This document shows positions 16,474-24,800 of a stretch of 64,000 nucleotides of DNA, one piece after another (the first letter of the stretch is position 1; every line of letters starts with the position of its first letter). The stretch is from NCBI GenBank assembly GCA_934565775.1, contig CAKTIN010000001.1, positions 44,728-108,727 of the forward strand. The letters run 5' to 3'. A model generated the notes under the pieces. It searched no databases and was not told the origin of the DNA. It was given only the letters and a program-made list of their open reading frames with translations. The stretch comes from an uncultured Oscillospiraceae bacterium (GTDB lineage Bacteria; Bacillota; Clostridia; Oscillospirales; Oscillospiraceae). The position numbers were made by a program, and so were the translations under genes.

Positions 16474-16723
16474 GTGTCAACAAACTTGTTTTTGGCACGC
16501 TGCCAGACATCAAGAAAGCGCCGGAGACAAGCAACTCGCATCCGTCGGCGTACAGAGGTACGGTAGGATGCGAGTTGCGCAGGAAGTTAAAATGCTGTTT
16601 TTTTCTAGAATTCCGAACTTTTCCTGATTTTATATGGCCTGTAAAGTGCTGCGAAAAACCCAGAACCCCTCTCGTGTTTGATTCTGCATTTTAACGGTCC
16701 GGGGGTTTCTTGATTGTCTGAGG
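16474..16723 (+). repeat. Structured repeat element, copy 1 (candidate structured RNA)
   Basis: First of three ~250-bp copies (others at 58,094 and 62,421). Parts in order: hairpin GTGTCAACAAA/TTTGGCAC; arm CAGACATCAAGAAA (16505-16518) pairing with TTTCTTGAT-T-GTCTG (16706-16720); a 13-bp perfect stem GCAACTCGCATCC/GGATGCGAGTTGC (16531-16543/16566-16578) with conserved loop GTCGGCGTAC...GTACGGTA; then GTTAAAATGC pairing with GCATTTTAAC across about 90 nt. The stem differs in sequence in each copy while staying paired. It sits between the divergent PadR promoter and the 3' end of the gene at 16772. The remaining bases to 16771 form a GGGAGGAC/GTCCTCCC hairpin (16731-16751). Confidence 0.85.
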
Positions 16724-16771
16724 ACCGGCGGGGAGGACGACCCGTCCTCCCTGCCAGTCCTTCCGGCCGCA

Positions 16772-17146
16772 TTAGGTTTTCTTCACAAAGCGCTCCCGGC
16801 ACTTGGGGCAGGTAATGGAAATCTTCCCCTTGCCCTTGGGGACTCGGACCAGCTGCCTGCACTTGGGGCAGCGGTAATAGCGGTGGTCCCGGTCCTTCAG
16901 CCGGTCAAAAAACTGCAAAAACTTCCGGTTTTCCTCATACCGCTTATAGGTGTTCCGGGACAGGCAGCGAAACAGCACCCAGACCATGGGTAGATAGGCC
17001 AGCAGCGTCAGCAGCGGCACGCGGACCAGGGCCCCCACCAGGCTCAGCACCACGCCGAAGGCGAGGATGACCATGTTGAGCTTATCTGCGCCGCCGTAGC
17101 GCCCCGCCATGAACTGCCGGAGCCACTGCCCTAATTTTTGAAACAT
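16772..17146 (-). CDS. Membrane protein with C-terminal zinc ribbon
   Basis: 124 residues. Two hydrophobic segments (LNMVILAFGVVLSLVGALV and LLTLLAYLPMVWVLF, about 24-60) are followed by a basic linker and a four-cysteine ribbon, CPKCRQLVRVPKGKGKISIT-CPKC (about 93-117). Conserved unknown protein of Clostridia; the ribbon suggests nucleic acid or protein binding at the inner membrane surface. It is monocistronic. Its 3' end is followed by structured-element copy 1. Confidence 0.7.
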   Translation of the reverse strand: MFQKLGQWLRQFMAGRYGGADKLNMVILAFGVVLSLVGALVRVPLLTLLAYLPMVWVLFRCLSRNTYKRYEENRKFLQFFDRLKDRDHRYYRCPKCRQLVRVPKGKGKISITCPKCRERFVKKT

Positions 17147-17279
17147 ACAATCACCTGGTCAAACGAGAATTTCTGCCTTTATTATAGGCCCTTTTTGGGG
17201 AATTGCAACGGCCGGGGGGCAATGTTTACGAATTGTTTAAGAACCCGCTCCGTGCCTCAAAAATCACCGTTTGCCCCAG

Positions 17280-17312
17280 AAAAAAGCAGGAGCGGCTTTT
17301 GCGCGCTCCTGC
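17280..17312 (-). terminator. Intrinsic terminator of the kinase gene
   Basis: On the minus strand GCAGGAGCG-CGCAAAAGC-CGCTCCTGC is followed by TTTTTT. It lies 21 nt after the stop of the PfkB gene. Confidence 0.85.
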
Positions 17313-17333
17313 CTGATATTCAATTTTCCGGGG

Positions 17334-18215
17334 TCAGGTCGCGGAGAAGGCCGCTACCTCCGCCGCCGCGGGAATCGACGCCGCCGCGCCGCTGCGGGAG
17401 ACGGTGATGGCCGCCGCCTTGGCCGCCAGGTCCAGGGCCCGGGCGGGGTCCCCGCCCTCATAATACGACCGCAGGAAGTAGCCCGTGAAGGTGTCTCCCG
17501 CCGCCGTGGTGTCCACGGCCTTGACCTTATAAATGCCCTGATGGAACACTCCGGCCTGCCCGGCGAATACCGAGCCCCGGCCGCCCAGGGTCAGCACCAC
17601 CTCGGCGCCGGGATAGCGCGCCCGGAGGGCCAGGGCGTCCTCCGCCCCGCAGAAGCTCCGGCACTCCACCTCGTTGAGCACGAACAGGTCCACCAGCTCC
17701 AGAGGCCAGGTGAGGATCTCCTCCGTAAAGGGGGAGGGATTCAGCGCCACCCGCAGCCCCCGGGCCTTGGCCTGGCGGATGATCTCCGGCACGGCGTTGA
17801 TCTCGTTTTGCAGCAGCACCACGTCCCCGGCCTCAAAGCCGGACAGGACCTGGGCAATATAGGCCTCGTCCATGGTGCGGTTCGCCCCGGGATAGACGAT
17901 GATGCAGTTCTGCCCGGCGGTGTTCACCTGAATGATGGCGTGCCCCGTGGGCTCCTCGCTGGGAGCCAGGTACCGGGGGTCGATGCCGTATTGCTCCCGG
18001 AGCAGGGCGCTCAGGGGCGCCAGATCGGACTGGGCCACCCGGGCGGCGAGATAGGTCTCGGCCCCGGCTCTGGCCAGGGCAATGCCCTGGTTCTCGCCCT
18101 TGCCGCCCCAGCCCTCGGTGCGCCGGGCGCTGGAGATGGTCTCCCCCTCCCGGACGATGTGGTCCACTGCGTATACAATATCCCGGTTCACGGAACCGAA
18201 GCTTAGAAATCTCAT
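17334..18215 (-). CDS. PfkB family carbohydrate kinase (ribokinase-like)
   Basis: 293-residue cytoplasmic sugar kinase. The N-terminal substrate motif WGGKGENQGIALARAGA (about 36-52) and C-terminal DTTAAGDTFTGYFLRSY (about 240-256), with the catalytic Asp in AAGD, are the two PfkB signatures; DTTAAGD is the form seen in ribokinases. It would phosphorylate a pentose or nucleoside-type substrate with ATP. ATG 18215 is preceded by AAAGGGG; the frame is open to 18284 but that region is promoter. Monocistronic, divergent from the B12-switched surface gene. Confidence 0.88.
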   Translation of the reverse strand: MRFLSFGSVNRDIVYAVDHIVREGETISSARRTEGWGGKGENQGIALARAGAETYLAARVAQSDLAPLSALLREQYGIDPRYLAPSEEPTGHAIIQVNTAGQNCIIVYPGANRTMDEAYIAQVLSGFEAGDVVLLQNEINAVPEIIRQAKARGLRVALNPSPFTEEILTWPLELVDLFVLNEVECRSFCGAEDALALRARYPGAEVVLTLGGRGSVFAGQAGVFHQGIYKVKAVDTTAAGDTFTGYFLRSYYEGGDPARALDLAAKAAAITVSRSGAAASIPAAAEVAAFSAT

Positions 18216-18255
18216 GATATGATCCCCTTTGCGGAAAGTGGTCTTAGTACGTCCT

Positions 18256-18284
18256 ATTTTACATGACGGACAGGCTTCTGTCAA
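18256..18284 (-). promoter_or_regulatory. Promoter of the PfkB kinase gene
   Basis: On the minus strand TTGACA (18279-18284) and TAAAAT (18256-18261) with a 17-nt spacer, about 40 bp upstream of the start codon. Near-consensus vegetative promoter. Confidence 0.75.
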
Positions 18285-18324
18285 GAAAGACAGAAAAAAT
18301 TGACGTTTCTACCAAAAAATCCTC

Positions 18325-18353
18325 TTGCAATTAAAAGGCAGAGCCTGTATAAT
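18325..18353 (+). promoter_or_regulatory. Promoter for the riboswitch-controlled surface protein
   Basis: TTGCAA (18325-18330) and a perfect TATAAT (18348-18353) with a 17-nt spacer. Transcription would begin near 18360, just before the cobalamin aptamer. Confidence 0.8.
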
Positions 18354-18369
18354 AAGGATTGGTAGATTT

Positions 18370-18510
18370 CTGCCGATCCTGCATATTCAAACGCAAGCGC
18401 GCGCCCGGGTTTTCCCGGCGGCGGAATGGGGTGAGAAGCCCCGCGAGTGGGTCACTGTGATACCGGCCTCGTCCGGTTGAGTCAGATACACCGATGCGCG
18501 CCTGCGGGCT
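18370..18510 (+). ncRNA. Cobalamin (B12) riboswitch aptamer
   Basis: The conserved core is recognisable: GGAA followed by a GGGGTGAGAAGCCCC hairpin (18428-18442), GCGAGTGGGTCACTGTGAT matching the GC-G-CCCGC-CACTGT block, and AGTCAGATAC matching the B12-box AGTCAGGA(T/G)AC. A closing stem is visible: CGCAAGCGCGCG (about 18392-18403) pairs with TGCGCGCCTGCG (about 18495-18506). It lies 10-20 nt after a strong promoter and is followed by a terminator hairpin, so B12 binding probably turns expression of the downstream gene off. The exact ends are approximate. Confidence 0.8.
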
Positions 18511-18580
18511 CCTGCCGTCACCGGGAAGCTGTGCGCCAGAAGGCACCGTTGTGCCGACTGGGCTTTTGCTGCGCTATCAG

Positions 18581-18620
18581 TGCGTCTGCTTGGCTTTCCC
18601 GCCGGGCAGACGCATTTTTT
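18581..18620 (+). terminator. Riboswitch expression-platform terminator
   Basis: TGCGTCTGC (18581-18589) pairs with GCAGACGCA (18606-18614) and is followed by six T residues. It is about 70 nt after the B12 aptamer and 186 nt before the start codon, so it can act as the regulated terminator. The remaining leader (18621-18805) is GC-rich with further hairpins and holds no gene that I can see. Confidence 0.8.
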
Positions 18621-18805
18621 GTTTGTGTGCAGAGCCGCCCCGTTTTCCCCCGGCGGCGGCAAGAGAGGCGGCGCTTTTCCCCCTTTGCGCCGCTTCACAT
18701 AGAGAACCCGGGCGGCGGCGCTGCTTCTGCCGCTGCCCGGCTCCTTTTGGAGTCTATCGCCCGGGCACGGCGTGGATATCAAAATGTTGCAGAAAGGAAG
18801 TCAAC

Positions 18806-21800
18806 ATGAAAAAACGCATTGTGAGCTTGCTCCTGGTGGCCGCCATGCTGCTTGCCATGTTCCCCACGGCCTTCGCCGCAGAGCATAGCATCCGCATCAC
18901 CCCGCCGGAGAACGTGTCGGTAACCGCCGGCGCGCTGTATGAGCTGGCGCTGGCGGATCTGTTCGCGGATACCGAGAACCATCCCCTCAGCTACAGCCTG
19001 AAGGAGGACTACGGCAGTAAAGTCTATATCAAGAATGACAAGCTGGAGTTCACCACCCCCGATGCCGGGGACTACACCGTCGTCATCGTTGCCAGCTGCT
19101 CCGATGGCCTGTCCGTGGAGGGCTCCGTGAAGATCACGGTGACGGCCGCCGCGTCCGGGGATCCCATCCAGTACGGCTACGACGAGACGGATCAGGACAA
19201 GGTCACCGTTCGGGTGAGCATCTCCAACGACGGCGTGCCGATCATCGGCAACGACAAGGCCTCTACGGTCCTGGGCAGCGTGGATGTGACCATCCCCTAC
19301 TTCACCCTGGAGAGCTACGGCCTGGAGCAGTTCAACCGCTTCCACACCGAGGGCGGCCAGGGCAAGTATGTGGATGAGGTCGTGGTCAAGCGGCCCACCC
19401 TGCTGCACCTGTACCTCTATATGCTGGAGCGGTACTACCTGGGCCTGCCCGAGGACCAGTGCGGCAAGGGCAACGACGTGTCCCATGTGCTGGACTATAC
19501 GGGCACCGGCGCCGGGGTCTTTGACCTGCTGGGCGGCTCCTATCAGGACACCCTGAAGGCGCTGAACATCACCGGCTCCGCCACCTCCATGTATATGCAG
19601 CAGTTCTGGGGTCATGACGAGAACCTCATGTATTACCGGAACCATGTGTATCCCCTCATGGGACCGGGCTGGGGCTCCACGGCGGATTACATCCTCCTGT
19701 CGGATAACGATGTGATCGACCTGGCCATGTTCAGCAACTGGAGCTTCTGGACCAAGGGCGCCTTCGCCTGCTTCGACAAGGACGGCTACACCGTCAAGCA
19801 GAACGGCACCCTGAATTTCCAGACGCTAAAATATGATACCCAGTCCGTGGCCCAGGGCGGTTCGGAAAAGACCGAGCCGATCCAGGGACTGGCTGCCACC
19901 CTGTACACCAGCGCCTGGGCCCAGGTGCCCAGCGGCAATCAGCCTGTGGTGGACAGCGCCGACAGCAGCAAGTTCGTCTGCTCCCTGTCCGGGCTCCCCG
20001 CCGGGACCTACTACCTGCTGGCCATGGATTCCAACGCCGGGACGGGCGACGCCTGCTACGCCCCCGCCGTCACCAAGGTGACTGTGGAGCAGGCCGATCC
20101 CTATGAGGGCTGCGACTTTGTGAAGCTGGTCTGCGACACCACGGATGAGCCCCTGACGAAGTTCACCTCCGGGACCTGCTATGTGCAGCACTATGCTAAC
20201 CCCGGGGATAAGCCCTACTATGTGGTGACCATTCCCGACGGAAAGCATGGCATCGACAAGGCAACCACCGTGGACGTGTACTATCCTGCCGATACGGATC
20301 TGGTTTCCTACTGCGCTCTGTTCAACCCCGATACCGGCGAGGTGGACTGGAGCCACATGAGCGACTATGCGTACTCCGTCCGGGAGGAGAACGGCTACAA
20401 GATCGCCACGATCCCTGCGGCCTTCCTGATTGAGAACAAGCTGGCTCTGGCCGTGGAGGACAGCAGCTACGATTATCCCAACACCTTCTCCTTTGTTTAC
20501 GGCGATATTTCCAATACCCCCGCGCCTCCCGTGGCGGTCACCGGCGTGAGCCTGGATAAGACCACCCTGACCCTGGACCGCCGCCAGAGCGTGCAGCTCA
20601 CGGCGACCGTGGAGCCTGCGGACGCGCTGAACAAGAATCTCACCTGGGAGAGCCTGGACCCCACCGTCGCTGCGGTGGACGGCGGCCTGGTCACCGGCGT
20701 GAAGGCCGGCCAGACCACCATCCGGGTCACCACCAAGGACGGCGGCTTTACCGCCGCGTGCGCCGTGACCGTTACGGACAGCAACGCCCCCCAGAAGGAC
20801 GAAAGCGGCGTTTACCAGATCGCCACCGCCGCCCAGCTGAAGTGGTTTGCCGATCAGGTCAACGACGGCGGCGATGAGAACGCCGCGCTGAATGCGGTGC
20901 TGACCGAGGACATTGACCTTTCCTCCGTCTGCGGCGCGGGGAAGGGCTCCTGGACGCCCATCGGCGACTATTCCAACAACCATGTGACCTACTCCGGCAA
21001 GTTTGACGGCCAGGGCCACAAGATCACCAACCTGTACATCTCCGAGGAGAACAGCGACTATACCAGCGTCAGCTGGAACTACCGGGCGCTGTTCGGCGAC
21101 TGCCGGAAGGCCACCATCGAGAACCTGTCCGTGTACGGCACCGTGGAGAGCAACAACCGGTTTGTGGCCGCCATTGTCGGCTCCGCCACCAGCTGCACCC
21201 TGCGGAACCTGCACAACTACGCCACCGTGACCTGCACCAAGGCCACCAACGAGTGGGGCTATGCCGGTGTGGTTGCCTCTCCCCGGACGAATACCCTGGT
21301 GGAGAACTGCTCCAACCACGGCAAGATCTCCGGCCACTGCTATCAGGTGGGCGGCATCGCGGCCTCCGCTGCGGGCGTGACCTTCAAGGGCTGCTACAAC
21401 GACGCCGAGATCTACTGCCACAACGCCCCCAGCCGGGACGATCAGCAGGGCGTGGGCGGCATCGTGGGCTATGTTTCCAACGGCGTCACCCTGGAGAACT
21501 GCTACAACACCGGAAAGGTCTGGCACTATTTCCAGACCCAGGCCCGTGCCCTGTGTGTGGGCGGCCTGGTGGGCCTGCACTACTCCGGCGAGCTGACCCT
21601 GACCAACTGCTATAACGCGGGCCTGGTCACCACCAGCTCCGCCTGCCTGGAGAAGGCGAACCTCGGCGGCCTGGTGGGCTATATGAGATCGAACGGCACC
21701 GTCACCGCCACCAACGCCCTGTATCTGGACAGCACCGCGGCGAAGGACGCCGCCGGCGGCACCGCCGTGACCGCCGCTGCCCTGACCGCCGCGGACCTGG

Positions 21801-24800
21801 GCGAGGGCTTCCAGTCCAGCTGCCCCTATCCCGTGCTGAGCTGGCAGACCCCCGTGGCCCACACCGACGCCGACAACGACTCTGTCTGCGACGTGTGCGG
21901 CGCGAAGCTCCCCGCGCCCGCTTACCTGAGCGTGCTGCGGCTGACCAAATCCGGCACCGCCAGCAACCCCGGCGATTATACCTTCCAGCCTGCCTTTGAC
22001 GGGACCGCCGGGACCTATCAGGTGCTGATCCCCGATGCGGACGGCACCGGCGCCTACCTGTGGGCGACCCTGTCCGAGAACGCCCCCGAGGGCGCGACCA
22101 TCCGGGCCGAGTGGACGAACCTGGGCAACAACCAGACCCGGTCCACCGCCATCACCTCCGGCAAGGCCTCCGGCCAGATCCTGCTGAACTTCTCCAAGGG
22201 CGGCAAGGCCAACACCGTGACCGTGACCGTGGGCGTGGAGGGCGACACCCAGAGCTATATTCTGACCTCTTACCGGACTCCCACTCTGAAGGGGCTGGGC
22301 CTGGAGGGCGTCAGAATGAACGAGACCTTCGCCTTCGCCAACACGGCCTATACGGCCATGACCACGGCGGACACCGTCACCGTTACGGCGACGCCCTATG
22401 ACGAGAGCTACACCGTGACCTACAACGGCGGCGCCTCCAACGTCATCGCCCTGAACGACGGCGAGAACGTCATCACCGTGAAGGTCGCCAACGCGGCCGG
22501 GGACGCCAAGGAGTACACCGTCACCGTGAAGAAGGTTCCCCTGTGCGTCGTGACCTTCAAGACCACCCCTACGGACGCGACCGTCTTTATGGTGGACAGC
22601 TTCGGCGATACGGTATTCCCCGATGCCGAGGGCAAGTACACCCTGATGGAGGGCGCCTCCTACACCTATAACGTCACCGCCAAGGGCTATGTGGGTGTGC
22701 AGAACACCATGGAAGCCAAGGCGGGCCAGATCGAGGTCAACCTGACCGCGGCGGCGAAGAACGACAAGATCGACGGGAATCTGCCCGCCGAATGGCCGAA
22801 CTTCCGCAACGGCAGCAACCACCTGGGCCTGGTGAACGCGCTGACCCCCACCTCCGACGAGGACTGCGAGCTGCTGTGGGCCGCCAAGTACGGCACCGGC
22901 TGGGCGGCTGCCCCCGGCTCCCCCATTCTGGTGGACGGCGACCTCATCACCTACACCGGCAACACCATTAAGCGCCTGGATGTGAACACCGGCAAGGTCA
23001 TGGCAGAGGGCACCATGGCCGGTACCTCCAGCTTCTCCATCAACCCTGCGACCTATGCCGACGGCATGATCTTCGTGGGCCTGTCCGGCGGCAAGATCCA
23101 GGCCTTCAACGCCAAGACCCTGGAGTCCCTGTGGATCTACACCGATCCCATCGGCGGCCAGCCCAACACCTCCCCCACCTACCATGACGGCTTCATTTAT
23201 GTAGGCTTCTGGAACGGCGAGAACAAGCCCGGCAACTTCGTGGCCCTCTCCGTCACCGACGAGGACCCCTCTCAGACCGAGGAGGCCAAGCTGGCGACCT
23301 GGTCCTACGGCTGCAACGGCGGCTTCTACTGGGCCGGCGCGTATGTCACCGACAAGCTCTGCATCGTGGGCACGGACGACGGCTCCGGCGAGGGCGACTA
23401 TGTGAAAACCTCCGCCCTGCTGGTCTTTGACCGGCTGAGCGGCAAGATCCTGGATTCCCACTTCGGATGCAGCGGCGATATTCGCAGCAACGTGTCTCAT
23501 GATCCCGAGTCCGACCGCGTGTTCTTCACCTCCAAGGGCGGCTACATTTACAACGCCAAGATCGATTGGAGCACCGGCAAGATCACGGACTTCAAGTCCC
23601 TGGCGCTGAAGGACGCCCAGGGCTACACCAGCGAACAGAAGCCCGGCGCGATCATGTCCACCTGCACCCCCAGCGTGTATAACGGCCGGATCTACCTGGG
23701 CGTGTCCGGCAATAAGGGCCAGTTCTCGCAGAACGGCGGCCACTGCATCGAGGTCATTAACCTGGATGTGGAAACCGGCGAAATGAGCTATGCCTACTCC
23801 TACGGCATCGTCGGCTATCCCCAGACCTCCGCCATGGTCTCCACGGCGTACCAGGATAAGGACTTTGACGGCGACGGCCAGGCGGACGGCTATGTGTTCA
23901 TTTACCTGCCGTATAACTACACCCCCGGCGGCGTGTCCGTCCTGATGGACCGCCCGGGTCAGACCGCGCCCAAGACCGTGACCGATTCCGGCTACAGCGA
24001 GATCTTTACCCCCAAGGCCCCCCTGGCGCAGTACTGCATCGGCTCCACCATCGCCGACAGCTACGGCACCGTGTACTACAAGAACGACTCCTGCTACCTG
24101 ATGGCCATTACCTCCAAGATCCTGTCCATCAAGGTGGCGCAGAAGCCCACGAAGCTCGCCTATAACGATGAGCCCTTCGATGCCACCGGCATGAAGGTCG
24201 TGGCGGTCCTGGCCAACGGCCTGGAGCGGGACATCACCCGTTACGTCACCTGGCCCGAGGACAAGATCCCCAGCGATCAGGAGACTGTGACCCTGACCTA
24301 TACCTACGGCTTCGACAGCGAGAACTACGGCCTGAAGACCCAGACTGCCGAGGTGGAGCTGCAGAGCACCCCCAAGCAGGATGCCGACGGCTATTACCTC
24401 ATCAGCAGCGCGTCCAAGCTGGTCTGGTTCCGCGATCAGGTCAACGGCGGCAACACGGCAATTAAGGGCAGAATGACGGCCAACATCGACCTGTCCTCCG
24501 TGGAGAGCTGGAGCCCCATCGGCACCAAGAGCAAGCCCTTCGCGGGCAGCTTTGACGGCGACGGCCACAGCATCACCGGCATGAGCATCACCTTCGATTC
24601 CGATGACAAATCTGTCGGCGCTCCGTACCTCGGCCTCTTCGGCTATGTCAAGGGCACGGCCGACAAGAAGGCGGAGATCAAGAACCTGACGCTCTCCGGC
24701 AAGCTGGACATCACCGAAAACTACCGCAACTCCTTCGCTTACTCCGGCGGCCTCGTCGGCGGCGCAGAATATGTCTCCTTCACGGATGTGACCGTGGACG

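Noticed and set aside
16474-16723. Structured elements as HEARO/omega-RNA of an IscB/TnpB transposon
   Set aside because: No IscB, TnpB or TnpA gene is near any copy, and I cannot match the conserved bases to that family from memory. Kept as an unknown family; a covariance-model search would decide.
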